Shown: in pieces, positions 7,053 to 16,257 of the stretch
Layout: every line of letters begins with the position of its first letter
Numbering within the stretch: position 1 is the stretch's first letter
Assembly: GCF_000696305.2 (NCBI RefSeq)
Contig: NZ_AOMT01000024.1
Location: 1 to 55,067, forward strand
DNA length: 55,067 nt
Direction of reading: 5' to 3'
Source of the DNA: Moraxella bovoculi 237
GTDB lineage: Bacteria > Pseudomonadota > Gammaproteobacteria > Pseudomonadales > Moraxellaceae
The notes under the pieces: model-generated
What the model saw: only the letters and a program-made list of their open reading frames with translations
What the model was told of the DNA's origin: nothing
Database searches by the model: none
Program-made: the position numbers and the translations under genes

Positions 7053-7079
7053 AAAAACCACGTGAAAACGGTGGTTTTT
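7053..7079 (+). terminator. Terminator after the PspC gene
   Basis: AAAAACCAC and GTGGTTTTT pair around a 9-nt loop, followed by GTTTTTTG. It separates the PspC gene from glyQ. Confidence 0.8.
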
Positions 7080-7144
7080 GTTTTTTGTCATTGGTAAATT
7101 ATGCTAAAATACGGATAAATTTTTACCCATAAAAGTGACTAATC

Positions 7145-8086
7145 ATGAAAACGCCATTAACCTTTCAACAAATTATCCTAACCCTACAAAACTACTGGGC
7201 AGAGCGTGGCTGTGTGGTCTTGCAACCTTATGACATGGAAATGGGGGCAGGGACGTTTCACACCGCCACATTTTTGCGTGCTTTGACGCCCGAAAAATGG
7301 AACGCTGCCTATGTGCAACCGTCTCGCCGCCCAACCGACGGACGATATGGCGACAACCCCAACCGCTTGCAACATTATTATCAATTCCAAGTCGTCTTAA
7401 AGCCAAACCCTGCCAATATCCAAGAGCTGTATTTGGGTTCTTTGCAGGCGTTGGGTATTGATACACTAACCCATGACGTGCGTTTTGTGGAGGACAACTG
7501 GGAGAGTCCAACTTTGGGTGCGTGGGGGCTTGGCTGGGAGGTGTGGCTAAACGGCATGGAAGTTACTCAGTTTACCTATTTTCAGCAGGTGGGCGGTATT
7601 GAGTGTTTCCCTGTAACGGGTGAGATTACTTATGGGCTTGAACGCCTTGCCATGTACATTCAGGGTGTGGACAGCGTTTATGACCTTGTATGGACGGACG
7701 GCGAGTTTGGGCGTGTTACCTATGGCGATGTGTTCCACCAAAACGAAGTGGAGCAGTCCACTTATAATTTTGAATATGCAGACGTTGTCAAACTCTTTGA
7801 ATTATTTGACTTTTATGAGCATGAAGCCGACCGTCTGGTGGGCGTAAATCTGCCCCTGCCAGCCTATGAAATGGTGTTAAAGGCAAGCCATACCTTTAAC
7901 CTATTGGACGCTCGTGGGGCGATTAGTGTTACCGAACGCCAACGCTTTATCCTACGTGTGCGGACATTGGCTCGTAAAGTGGCGGTCAGCTATGTGCAAG
8001 CTCGTGCTAAACTGGGCTTTCCATTGGCAGATGATGAGCATAAAGCAGAAGCTCTTGAAAAATGGCTTGCCAAAGAAGAAGATTGA
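7145..8086 (+). CDS. glyQ: Glycyl-tRNA synthetase alpha subunit
   Basis: 313 residues, the usual length. The catalytic class II subunit of the alpha2-beta2 enzyme, carrying [49 protein letters not shown] and ERLAMYIQG, all diagnostic of GlyQ. It activates glycine with ATP; the beta subunit is needed for tRNA charging. glyS follows 370 nt later, with a lipoprotein gene placed between the two. In most gammaproteobacteria glyQ and glyS are adjacent, so the insertion is notable. Confidence 0.98.
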   Translation: MKTPLTFQQIILTLQNYWAERGCVVLQPYDMEMGAGTFHTATFLRALTPEKWNAAYVQPSRRPTDGRYGDNPNRLQHYYQFQVVLKPNPANIQELYLGSLQALGIDTLTHDVRFVEDNWESPTLGAWGLGWEVWLNGMEVTQFTYFQQVGGIECFPVTGEITYGLERLAMYIQGVDSVYDLVWTDGEFGRVTYGDVFHQNEVEQSTYNFEYADVVKLFELFDFYEHEADRLVGVNLPLPAYEMVLKASHTFNLLDARGAISVTERQRFILRVRTLARKVAVSYVQARAKLGFPLADDEHKAEALEKWLAKEED

Positions 8087-8124
8087 TTTGAACATCACAA
8101 CCATTTGATTAACTAGGACACATC

Positions 8125-8379
8125 ATGAACACCAAATTGATTAAATCACTATCTGTATTATCACTTATCGCTCTTTTAACCGCTTGTGGCTTTGGCGATA
8201 ATAACGATAGTGCAAACAACGAGCGTGAAAACGACCGCACCGAATATTCCGACCGTCAAGCTCGTGATAATGACGATGACAGAAATGACAATCGCAATGA
8301 CGACCAAGACGGCGACAGAGATAACGATCGTGATAATGATGATAACGACCGTGATAATGACGATGATGACAAAAATTAA
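8125..8379 (+). CDS. Small Asp/Asn/Arg-rich lipoprotein
   Basis: 84 residues: a signal peptide (1-20) ending in a clear lipobox LLTAC with Cys21, then about 60 residues of almost pure D, N, R and E in irregular repeats (DNDRDND-type). The mature part is predicted to be disordered, highly charged and acidic. Such tails can bind cations, but no domain is recognisable, and this composition arises easily by expansion of GAT/AAC/CGT codons. It lies in the glyQ-glyS gap on the same strand, with an AGGACA box before the ATG. It is probably co-transcribed with glyQ. Confidence 0.8.
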   Translation: MNTKLIKSLSVLSLIALLTACGFGDNNDSANNERENDRTEYSDRQARDNDDDRNDNRNDDQDGDRDNDRDNDDNDRDNDDDDKN

Positions 8380-8456
8380 TGCCAAATAAATATCACATCG
8401 GTTATTGATAAAAACCTATATCGTGTTTTATAGTTAATTAAATGTAAAAGGTTAAA

Positions 8457-10544
8457 ATGAGCACAATCCTATTTGAACTTGGCTGTGAAGAGTTGCCACC
8501 AAAATCCCTAAAAACCCTACAAAATGCCCTATACGACCACGTCAAAAAGGCATTGGGTGAGCAAAACATCGCTTTTGATGACATTAAGGCATTCTCCGCT
8601 CCACGCCGTTTGGCACTACTTATCAAAGGCGTGGGCGACTATCAGCCCGACCGCACCGAAACCAAAAAAGGCCCAAACATCAAGGCGAGTTTTGATGAGG
8701 CAGGCGAGCTGACAAAAGCAGGGCAGGGCTTTTTGCAGGGGCTTAACGCAAACGGCTTAAACCTTACCAAAGACGACTTGATCACAATTAGCGACAAAAA
8801 AGGCGAATATGTCGCTTATACGCTTACCATCAAAGGCGAGAAAGTTACCAACCTGATGCCAAGCCTTATCCAAAAGGCATTGGACGACTTGCCGATTGCC
8901 AAACGTATGCGTTCTGGGGCGAGCAAGGACGAGTTTGTCCGTCCTGTACAATGGGTGGTACTCATGGCAGACGATACCGTCATTCCTGCGCGCATTCAAG
9001 GACATGACACAGGCAAGCAGTCTCGTGGTCATCGCTATCACACCCCTGATTTTTTTGTGATTGACCATGCCGAGCATTATGAAAGCCTGCTTGCTGAGCG
9101 GTTTGTGGTGGCGGATTTTGCCAAACGCCAAGCCAGCATTGTTGAGCAAGTCAGTCAGCTATCCGATGAAGTGGGGGCAGATGCCATTGTGCCTGCTGAT
9201 TTATTGGACGAGGTTACCGCCCTTGTGGATTATCCTGTGGCAATGAGAGCAAGCTTTGATGAGAAATTTTTAAGCGTGCCACAAGAAGCATTAATCAGCA
9301 CGATGCAAGCTGACCAAAAGTATTTTTGCTTGACCAAAGACGGAAAATTACAGCCTTATTTTATCTTTATCAGCAACATTGACAGCCTTGATAAATCTGC
9401 GGTGATTTTGGGCAATGAAAAAGTGGTACGCCCACGCCTGTCGGACGCTGAATTTTTCTTTTTACAAGACCAAAAACGTCCGCTTGCCGACTTTGCCGAA
9501 ACCCTAAAAACCCGAGTATTCCAAGACAAACTTGGCACGATTTGGGAAAAGGGCGAGCGTATTGCCAAACTGTCCGCCTTTATTAGCGAAAACCTGCGTC
9601 CGCACGGTTGGGACGTGCCGACCGATGATGTGGTGCGAGCGGGGGTTTTGGCGAAAGCGGATTTGGCGACCACGTTGGTGGGCGAATTCCCCGAATTGCA
9701 AGGCATTGCAGGGACATATTATGCCCACAAATCAGGCGAGAAAGCGGACGTGGCGAACGCCATTGCCGAGCAATACCTGCCCAAATTTAGTGGCGATGAA
9801 TTGCCAAAAACCCCAATCGGTATCGCCCTTGCCTTGTCCGACCGCCTAGACACTTTGGTGGGGATTTTTGGCATTAACGAAGCTCCGACAGGCTCAAAAG
9901 ATCCATTTAGCCTAAGACGGACAAGCATTGGCGTTCTGCGTATTTTGATTGAAAATAAACTGCCATTAAATCTAGCGAGCCTTGTGCGTGAAGCGATTGC
10001 TAATTTTGGCGATAAATTAACCAACGCCAACACCTTTGATGATGTCATGGAATTTGTGGGTTCACGCTATCGTGCCATGTACACCGAGCAGGGCGTGAAT
10101 GTGGACACCATTCAAGCGGTGCAAGCGATTAACCCACAAAGCCCGCTTGATTTTGATGAGCGTATCCGTGCCGTGCAGGCGTTTCGTGCATTGCCACAGG
10201 CACAGGTGCTGGCAGAGAACAACAAACGTGTTGCCAATATCCTTGCCAAAGCCGACAACGTGGGCGAGAATGTAGATGAGAGCCTATTGACCGAGACGGC
10301 AGAAAAGGCGTTGTATCAGGCGATTTTGAGTGCCAAAGAGACGGTGAAACCCTTGCAGGACAATGCCAATTATCAAGGAGTATTGACCGCCTTGAGTGCC
10401 TTGGCAAGCCCATTGACCGACTTTTTTGATAATGTCATGGTAAATGCCGATGATGAAAATCTCAAAAACAATCGCCTAGCCTTGCTTGGGCAGGTGCGTA
10501 CGCTGTTTTTGAGCGTGGCGGATATTGGGGTGCTTCAAAGCTAA
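8457..10544 (+). CDS. glyS: Glycyl-tRNA synthetase beta subunit
   Basis: 695 residues, close to E. coli GlyS (689). It begins with LFELGCEELPPKSLKTL and contains RRLALLI, RMRSGASKDEFVRPVQWVV, SRGHRYH, and the HD-like C-terminal half with DPFSLRR. The subunit binds tRNA-Gly and completes the tetramer with GlyQ. A terminator follows at 10561-10585. It belongs with glyQ and the lipoprotein gene between them; both synthetase genes share codon usage that differs slightly from the secA and ftsK regions, with a high CAA/GCC preference. Confidence 0.98.
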   Translation: MSTILFELGCEELPPKSLKTLQNALYDHVKKALGEQNIAFDDIKAFSAPRRLALLIKGVGDYQPDRTETKKGPNIKASFDEAGELTKAGQGFLQGLNANGLNLTKDDLITISDKKGEYVAYTLTIKGEKVTNLMPSLIQKALDDLPIAKRMRSGASKDEFVRPVQWVVLMADDTVIPARIQGHDTGKQSRGHRYHTPDFFVIDHAEHYESLLAERFVVADFAKRQASIVEQVSQLSDEVGADAIVPADLLDEVTALVDYPVAMRASFDEKFLSVPQEALISTMQADQKYFCLTKDGKLQPYFIFISNIDSLDKSAVILGNEKVVRPRLSDAEFFFLQDQKRPLADFAETLKTRVFQDKLGTIWEKGERIAKLSAFISENLRPHGWDVPTDDVVRAGVLAKADLATTLVGEFPELQGIAGTYYAHKSGEKADVANAIAEQYLPKFSGDELPKTPIGIALALSDRLDTLVGIFGINEAPTGSKDPFSLRRTSIGVLRILIENKLPLNLASLVREAIANFGDKLTNANTFDDVMEFVGSRYRAMYTEQGVNVDTIQAVQAINPQSPLDFDERIRAVQAFRALPQAQVLAENNKRVANILAKADNVGENVDESLLTETAEKALYQAILSAKETVKPLQDNANYQGVLTALSALASPLTDFFDNVMVNADDENLKNNRLALLGQVRTLFLSVADIGVLQS

Positions 10545-10560
10545 TCTGTATGCCACATCA

Positions 10561-10585
10561 AAAAGCCTTGCAAGACGCAAGGCTT
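10561..10585 (+). terminator. glyS terminator
   Basis: AAAAGCCTTGC and GCAAGGCTTTT pair around a short AAGAC-type loop, with a T run. It lies between the convergent glyS and M16 protease genes. Confidence 0.85.
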
Positions 10586-10592
10586 TTTTATT

Positions 10593-10628
10593 GATCATGC
10601 CAATTTTTTTGATCATGCCAATTTTTTG
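10593..10628. repeat. Short tandem duplication at the end of the M16 protease gene
   Basis: GATCATGCCAATTTTTTT (10593-10610) is repeated immediately as GATCATGCCAATTTTTT (10611-10627). The second copy contains the last codons and stop of the protease gene, so the first is a duplicated out-of-gene copy, probably from replication slippage. Confidence 0.8.
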
Positions 10629-13567
10629 ATCTTAAATCCAAGCTCTGCCATTGCAGATTCTTGCTCTAGTGGTGCAAGACTTGCCTTGGTGCATGGCTTA
10701 TCTTTTAGGTAGGTTTGTGCGACACGCTTTAGATCATCGACACTTACTGCTAGGATTTTGGCACGCAGCGCCTGCTGATATGCCTTATCACGCCCATGCA
10801 GCTCACCAAAGCATGACTTAACCGCCTCGCCCGCTGGGGATCCAGGCTTGTCCATGCCTGCGACGATGCCCAAAATCGCCTCTTCAAGCTTTTCATCATC
10901 ATGATCGTTATCAAGCAACCAATCAATGCTTGCCATGAAGTGATCAAAAGTCGCAACGCAGTTCGGATCGCGATAGCTGTAGAATTTAAATGCTGCTGCA
11001 TTCGCATCAAAGCTAGCCCCGCCGCCATACGCTCCGCCTTTCTCACGGATGGTGGCATGCAGATAGCCATTACGCAAGAATGGTGCAAGCACCATCAGCG
11101 CAGGCGCATCATCGTCATCTGACGTGGTCGCAGCATAGACGGCAGCATTATGATAGACATTCGTTGAGATGAGCCAAGCAATGTCATCTTGAGCGTCATC
11201 CTCGATGATGCCTGTCAAAGCATCAAAAGGCAGCGGCGACGTCGATTGCTTACCAGATGCCTTGCGATTCTTCAAAGTTCTGGCAATCTTATCGCTAATC
11301 ACGACTGCAGAGTCGGACTCACAGACTAAGATCACATCCTTAGGTAGGCTGGTGATGGCATCGTGCAAGGCTACCAATCGCGCGCATAAGACCTCCCATT
11401 TATCTTCATTCTCATCCGCTAAGAACGCCTTTAACGCACTTAGTGCAGGTAAGCCTGAAAAGGCATATTCAATCTTAGCAAGGCGGCTCATATTGCGACT
11501 GGCTGTCTGCATGGCATAAGCATGACCTGCACCCGTAAGACGCGATTGCCAGCTGGTTTGTTTTTGTTGTAGGAGCTCACGAATGCGATCCGTCTCGGTG
11601 AATATCGTCTCATCCAGTACTTCACTCACCAGATTAACGGCGTCTAGTTTGCGGTTAAGCGCACGGGTTGCCACCACAAAATAACTGCTCATCTTGTCTT
11701 TATCCGCCACATCGGTTCGCTGACTGATGCGCGCCGTCACCCCCGATGAGCACGCTGCTTGCACCGCTTGGAATTCACGCGCGTCACGCTGATGCGTCCC
11801 CACCTCTGACAGTAGCGTCAGATAAATTGGCAGCAATGGGTTATTTAAAATATCGTCAGCAGCATCGCCCAAATCAGCGACCACCTGATAATAATACAGC
11901 CCATTCGTGCCCGCATGATATTCATACAACGTGCGCGTGTCGCCGTCGATGTTGATGGGTTTTTTGATGGCGTGTGTAAAGGCGACATCACTTGGAACGT
12001 CTGACAGACCCACTTTCGGCAGTAAGTTCACATCATCAATCATCGCTTGGCGCGCCTGTAGTTCAGCAGTTTTTTGTTGGATGATGGCACGCGCCTCGTT
12101 GCTAAGTGCCTCATTGAGCTGGTCAAGTGCCGCCTGCTCATCATCGATGAGCCTTTGGGCTTTGTCTTTGTCAGGTGAAGCAGTTAGGCGCACGCGATGT
12201 GGGTTGTCGATCAGGTGTTTTTTGATGAGTGATGGCACGAATTTAGGATCCTTCGCCTGCTGTCTTAGCCAGGTCAGATGCTCATCAATCTGCCACACAT
12301 CCAGCGGATCACCACCGTGCACCACCGTGCTAAACGCCTCAAGCATCAGCGTCAAGCCATAAGGCATGCTGTCACCACCGATGTGTCTTTGGTCAAGCTC
12401 TATCTGATGTAGCACCGTCTCGATGGTCTCATCATCAACACCTTCTGCAGCGACTTTTGAGAGTAGATCTAAGATGCCTTGCTCCACATCATCGGCATAT
12501 TCGACGTCCGAGCCTCGCACACCAGCATAGAACACCATCTCATAATGACTGTCATCTAAGCCAAGCAGCGGACTTGGCGCCACAGACTGTGGATAACTCT
12601 CAAGATAAGCACGCAGTGGAGAGCCTGAGTGCTCCACCAAAACCCCCTCCATCAGGCGCAGTGACAATCTTTCACGGGGGTCGCTGATGGTTGGTAATAG
12701 CCACGACAGCACATGGTGGGTCATCTGTTTGCCGTTATCATCAGCGGTATAAGTATCAAAGGCTTGTACAGGCTGGGTCAGGCGTGTCTCTAGGGCTGAG
12801 ATGAACCTTTTGCCCACTTTAGGACGGCTGATGTCATCAAAGCGCACCAACACATCATTCTGCAATTTGTCCTGAATGTCTTTGGCAGGAATGTCCCCAA
12901 AGCTCATCACGATGGCGTTCGATGGATGATAATGCGCCTGATGGAATTTCACCAAATCGTCATGGGTCAGATTAACAATGTGCTTAGGATCGCCACCAGA
13001 ATTATAATGATAGGTCGTCGTCGGGAACAGATGATGCGTCAGTGCATAATACAGCTGATCGATCTCACCGCTCATCGCGCCCTTCATCTCATTAAAGACA
13101 ATGCCGTGATATTGTGGCTTGCCCGCTTCATCCAGCTCAATGCGAATACCCTCTTGGGCAAAATCCAGCTCATGAATATTGGGGAAAAAACACGCATCCA
13201 CATACACAGACAGCAGATTAAAAAAATCATTCTTGTTCTGAGTGGCGAACGGATAAACCGTCCAGTCCGCTGCCGTCATGGCATTCATAAACGTCTGCAA
13301 GGAACGCTTAATCATACTAAAGAACGGATCGCGCACAGGGTATTTTTCAGAGCCACACAGCACCACATGCTCCAAGATATGCGCCTCACCGCGCGATGTC
13401 ATCGGCTGCGTGGCAAAACCGATCATCAGTGCATTCTCGTCATTATCATATGCCAGATGATAATGCATGAGCCCCGTTTCTTTGTGGCGATAATATGCCA
13501 CGTCGATGTTTAGTGCGTCGATTTTCGTTGTTGATATGAGTTCAAAAGCAGGATTGTTGGCGGTCAT
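10613..13567 (-). CDS. M16 family metallopeptidase (presequence-protease/PreP-like)
   Basis: 984 residues, the size of the single-chain M16C subfamily (PreP, falcilysin, bacterial homologues). The inverted zinc motif HILEH is at residues 63-67, followed by VVLCGSEKYPVRDPF. A downstream NEMKGAMSGE segment supplies the third ligand and is characteristic of the subfamily. The C-terminal half contains the RxxYGGGASFD-like closing segment. These proteases degrade short unstructured peptides, including signal or transit peptides. No signal peptide is seen, so it should be cytoplasmic. The gene stands alone on the minus strand. Confidence 0.93.
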   Translation of the reverse strand: MTANNPAFELISTTKIDALNIDVAYYRHKETGLMHYHLAYDNDENALMIGFATQPMTSRGEAHILEHVVLCGSEKYPVRDPFFSMIKRSLQTFMNAMTAADWTVYPFATQNKNDFFNLLSVYVDACFFPNIHELDFAQEGIRIELDEAGKPQYHGIVFNEMKGAMSGEIDQLYYALTHHLFPTTTYHYNSGGDPKHIVNLTHDDLVKFHQAHYHPSNAIVMSFGDIPAKDIQDKLQNDVLVRFDDISRPKVGKRFISALETRLTQPVQAFDTYTADDNGKQMTHHVLSWLLPTISDPRERLSLRLMEGVLVEHSGSPLRAYLESYPQSVAPSPLLGLDDSHYEMVFYAGVRGSDVEYADDVEQGILDLLSKVAAEGVDDETIETVLHQIELDQRHIGGDSMPYGLTLMLEAFSTVVHGGDPLDVWQIDEHLTWLRQQAKDPKFVPSLIKKHLIDNPHRVRLTASPDKDKAQRLIDDEQAALDQLNEALSNEARAIIQQKTAELQARQAMIDDVNLLPKVGLSDVPSDVAFTHAIKKPINIDGDTRTLYEYHAGTNGLYYYQVVADLGDAADDILNNPLLPIYLTLLSEVGTHQRDAREFQAVQAACSSGVTARISQRTDVADKDKMSSYFVVATRALNRKLDAVNLVSEVLDETIFTETDRIRELLQQKQTSWQSRLTGAGHAYAMQTASRNMSRLAKIEYAFSGLPALSALKAFLADENEDKWEVLCARLVALHDAITSLPKDVILVCESDSAVVISDKIARTLKNRKASGKQSTSPLPFDALTGIIEDDAQDDIAWLISTNVYHNAAVYAATTSDDDDAPALMVLAPFLRNGYLHATIREKGGAYGGGASFDANAAAFKFYSYRDPNCVATFDHFMASIDWLLDNDHDDEKLEEAILGIVAGMDKPGSPAGEAVKSCFGELHGRDKAYQQALRAKILAVSVDDLKRVAQTYLKDKPCTKASLAPLEQESAMAELGFKIKKLA

Positions 13568-13696
13568 GAGTATCCTTAATAATTGTTCGTATGGATGAAT
13601 AAAGTCATCAAAAATCGCTAGTTTAGCATAATTAATTCAAGGTGTTGAGATTAAAATCACACAAATCACCACATCTCATTTAATGCCGTCAAAATA

Positions 13697-13728
13697 AAAA
13701 ATCGCAAGTGGTTTAGCTTGCGATTTTT
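13697..13728. terminator. Bidirectional terminator-like hairpin
   Basis: A 12-bp perfect stem AAAAATCGCAAG / CTTGCGATTTTT with an 8-nt loop. In the minus direction it could stop transcription coming from dtd before the M16 gene. Confidence 0.7.
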
Positions 13729-13752
13729 ATATTTATCGAAGGTTTAAGATAA

Positions 13753-13796
13753 GGGGCTGTACTGGTATAACATTGATGTTGCTATAGTACAGCCCC
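13753..13796. repeat. 44-nt near-perfect inverted repeat (possible IS/MITE remnant)
   Basis: GGGGCTGTACT and AGTACAGCCCC form an 11-bp perfect stem. The 22-nt interior is itself partly complementary (AACAT / ATGTT). GGGGCTGTAC ends resemble insertion-sequence terminal repeats, so this may be two abutted ends of a deleted element. No transposase is nearby. Confidence 0.5.
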
Positions 13797-14031
13797 AAAC
13801 TTTTTAAAAAAAGCAATATCAACAATAAATCCCATGGTGCGAATTAAACTTATAAAATCAAAGACCCACTACTACGGCGTAGCAGAATCCGCATCACGCA
13901 CCAATATGTTTTTAGGCATTGCAATTGGTGATAATTTTGGATAAATTTGTAGGGGGTAAATTGCAATTTTACCTTGTCAAATCATCAAATTTAGGCTCTT
14001 TGGTGGTTGGTGTAGATTCGCTGAAAGTCAG

Positions 14032-14256
14032 ATGAATATGTTTGATGTTAATCCAGAAATTATTGAAAGAGCTCTTGAAGGTGCTTAGCACTCAAAAACT
14101 TTAGAGCATTACCAAGAAGATAAAGAATACTATGCTTTGGACTTCTCTAAAGAAGAAAATGTGAGATTCGCCATAAAAAAATGGTTAAAGAATGGAGATG
14201 GTCGCAACTGGAGAAATAATGAAAAACCTATTTATCAATCACACGTCAAGCAAAAA
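14032..14256 (+). pseudogene. Unidentified small gene broken by an in-frame stop
   Basis: From ATG 14032 the frame reads MNMFDVNPEIIERALEGA, then TAG at 14086-14088, then continues in the same frame as HSKTLEHYQEDKEYYALDFS and RFAIKKWLKNGDGRNW until it meets the antisense of dtd. The composition on both sides of the stop is that of a real soluble protein rich in E, K and Y, and there is no frameshift. A single nonsense mutation is therefore the simplest account. I do not recognise the family. The 3' end past about 14256 is probably also replaced, because it runs convergently into the dtd stop. Confidence 0.5.
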
Positions 14257-14676
14257 ATTAATCGGGCCGTCATTGACTGCCATGACCGCCATATTCGCCC
14301 CAAATTCGCCTGTGGCAACGCTTGGATGGGCTTGTTTGGCATAATTTACCAGCTTATCAAACAATGCCCTTGCGTCATCTGGGGGCATGGCAGGGGAGAA
14401 GTCGGGACGGCGACCCTTGTCGGTTTTTGCCATTAGGGTAAATTGCGACACGAGCAATAAGCCACCGCCCACATCGGACACTGATTTGCCCATTTTACCG
14501 TTGTCGTCTTCAAAAATGCGGTAGGCGATGATTTTATCCACCAGTCTGCACGCTTTATCAAAATCATCATCTTTGCCAATGCCGATATAGGCAAGCACGC
14601 CTGATTGGATCTGTCCGATGATTTGACCGTTCACAGCGACATGGGCGGACTTAACTCGTTGGATTAGGGCTTTCAT
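14239..14676 (-). CDS. dtd: D-aminoacyl-tRNA deacylase
   Basis: 145 residues, full length. It begins MKALIQRVKSAHVAVNG and carries the SQFTL motif (77-81) and the Gly-cisPro motif at G137-P138 in NDGPIN. The usual residue after the hydrophobic position in that motif is Thr, and here it is Asn. DTD hydrolyses D-amino acids from tRNA, a proofreading step that uses the cross-subunit Gly-cisPro pocket to exclude L-amino acids. The gene stands alone on the minus strand between two decayed genes. Its stop is abutted by the broken ORF on the plus strand. Confidence 0.95.
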   Translation of the reverse strand: MKALIQRVKSAHVAVNGQIIGQIQSGVLAYIGIGKDDDFDKACRLVDKIIAYRIFEDDNGKMGKSVSDVGGGLLLVSQFTLMAKTDKGRRPDFSPAMPPDDARALFDKLVNYAKQAHPSVATGEFGANMAVMAVNDGPINFLLDV

Positions 14677-14838
14677 GGGTTTTTCCTTTGGGTTGGGTTT
14701 AAATGGGGGTGTTGGGGCGATTTATTTTTTTGCTAAAATTTATTCTAGTGCAAATTATGATTTTTGGGCGAATAAATTGCTCCTACACGCTTACTATTAC
14801 AAAACTTATTTTAATGGAACAATGCCATATTTTAAAAA

Positions 14839-15273
14839 TTACCTTGCCCGTATCTTATACCGCACCCAATCATACCCCCAATTAAAAAGTAGCGTATATA
14901 CCCCAACCACCGCCACCACGAATATCCATAACAAACGCCATCCACAGCCAGACATCTAGGGCGTGGGCAATCGTCGGCACGGTTGCCAAAACAGCCCACC
15001 TTCAAACAAGCCCATATGAACAAGGCGAGTGCCAAGCAAGCGGTAAAGGCGTTCGCCCGTTACCACTTTGTCAAACAAAAAATTAAACACCATGTTTCAC
15101 GCCACCGCCAGCACCGAGATTACCACCGCCAAACCTGTAGCATGGGCATGGCTATGGTTGTCGCCAAACAGGGCAAAAACAGCCACCGTCAGCCCAATCG
15201 CCCCAATCTCAAACAGCACGGCATGAAATAGGCGTTCTTTAGCAGTCATGGGATCGGTTGGGGTGTTTGACAT
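14839..15273 (-). pseudogene. PACE-family (AceI-like) antimicrobial efflux transporter, decayed
   Basis: Starting at ATG 15273, the frame shows the first bacterial transmembrane pair of PACE proteins: TAKERLFHAVLFEIGAIGLT and then NMVFNFLFDKVVTGERL. Between them a TGA (15097-15099) replaces the expected Trp codon of the W-N-x3-N motif. Further on the second pair is readable (MGLFEGGLF, TVPTIAHALDVWLWMAFVMD, VVGVYTLLFNWGYDWVRYK). It needs a minus-1 shift near the GGLF segment and a compensating shift near the next helix, ending at TAA 14839-14841. PACE transporters export chlorhexidine and other cationic compounds by proton exchange. One nonsense and two frameshift differences make a functional product unlikely. 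Confidence 0.8.
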
Positions 15274-15352
15274 AAAATTTAGCAAAATATAACGGTTATT
15301 ATAGCAAATATCGGTTAAAATAGCCCAAACCCGTTTTTATTTTGGAAAAATC

Positions 15353-16189
15353 ATGAACCTATTTACCCTAGCCCAAAATCTTGCCCCACAGCAAACCCTA
15401 TCAGAAGTGGCAGGCTACCTTGCCAAAAGTCAAAATCCGTACATCAAAAAAGCCTTTGTCCATACTTTTGCCAAAGCCTATAACATTGATTTGGCAGAAT
15501 ATGAGCGTGGCAATTTGGATGATTATGACAGTTTCAACGACTTTTTTACCCGTGAATTAAAGAGTGGTATGCGACCAATTGACGAGACGGCAGACGGCAT
15601 TGCCTGCCCCGCTGACGGTAAAATCAGCCAAATCGGAGCAATCACAAACGGGCAAGTCATTCAAGCCAAGGGGCGAGATTATGACGTGGGGCAACTTTTG
15701 GCGGATTTTGAGCTCGGTAAGGCGTTTGTGGACGGCTCATTTGCCACGATTTATCTTGCCCCCACCAATTACCACCGTGTACATATGCCCTTTGACGGTA
15801 CGTTGGTTGCCACACGCTATGTGCCAGGGACGTTGTTTTCGGTCAATAACACCACCGCCGAGAACGTGCCTGATCTGTTCGCCCGTAACGAGCGGTTGGT
15901 GTGCGAATTTGATACCGCTTTTGGGCGTGCGTGCGTGGTGCTGGTTGGGGCGATGATTGTGGCGGGGATTGAGTCTGTGGCGACAGGGGCAATCAAACGC
16001 ACGCCCTACATTCAGCACCGCACGCATGACATCACTTTGAGAAAAGGCGATGAGCTTGGGCGGTTTTATCTGGGTTCTACCGCCATTATCGTGCTACCCA
16101 AATCGGCAAATGCCATATGGGGTGATGAGTTTGTGCATGGTAAGACGGTGGTAATGGGGCAGAGGATTGGACAAGTTACACAGTCTTAA
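15353..16189 (+). CDS. psd: Phosphatidylserine decarboxylase proenzyme
   Basis: 278 residues. It converts phosphatidylserine to phosphatidylethanolamine at the inner membrane. The self-cleavage site LGST lies near residue 241, where cleavage before Ser generates the pyruvoyl group. Other landmarks are YDSFNDFFTRELKSGMRP, the CPADGKISQ segment and the YHRVHMP active-site His. Length and motifs are complete, so the enzyme should be active. The gene is monocistronic, with a palindromic element downstream at 16258-16290. Confidence 0.97.
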   Translation: MNLFTLAQNLAPQQTLSEVAGYLAKSQNPYIKKAFVHTFAKAYNIDLAEYERGNLDDYDSFNDFFTRELKSGMRPIDETADGIACPADGKISQIGAITNGQVIQAKGRDYDVGQLLADFELGKAFVDGSFATIYLAPTNYHRVHMPFDGTLVATRYVPGTLFSVNNTTAENVPDLFARNERLVCEFDTAFGRACVVLVGAMIVAGIESVATGAIKRTPYIQHRTHDITLRKGDELGRFYLGSTAIIVLPKSANAIWGDEFVHGKTVVMGQRIGQVTQS

Positions 16190-16218
16190 TTTATCAGTTA
16201 AACTTGCCAAAATGGTAG

Positions 16219-16235
16219 GGTGCGTACTATGCACC
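16219..16235. repeat. Short GGTGC...GCACC palindrome
   Basis: GGTGC and GCACC flank a 7-nt centre, preceded by TAGG. Similar segments appear near 13836-13905, suggesting a dispersed intergenic repeat. Only these instances were noticed. Confidence 0.35.
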
Positions 16236-16257
16236 ATTTGCCCAATCATTACAGCTT

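Larger units (their letters stand above)
13568..14031. other. Gene-free region with two hairpins
   Basis: About 460 nt between the M16 gene start and a broken ORF. It holds the M16 promoter region, a bidirectional terminator (13697-13728), a strong 44-nt inverted repeat (13753-13796), and an unidentified AT-rich stretch. The latter includes GGTGCG...CGCACC segments (about 13836-13905) resembling small dispersed repeats. No coding frame could be supported in it. Confidence 0.5.

Noticed and set aside
8176..8385. Isoleucine/valine-rich ORF opposite the Asp/Asn lipoprotein
   Set aside because: GAT/GAC/AAC repeats read as ATC/GTC/GTT on the other strand; pure compositional shadow without a ribosome-binding site.
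12926..13513. 195-codon plus-strand ORF antisense to the M16 protease
   Set aside because: Repetitive I/R/H composition, no Shine-Dalgarno, fully inside a well-supported gene.
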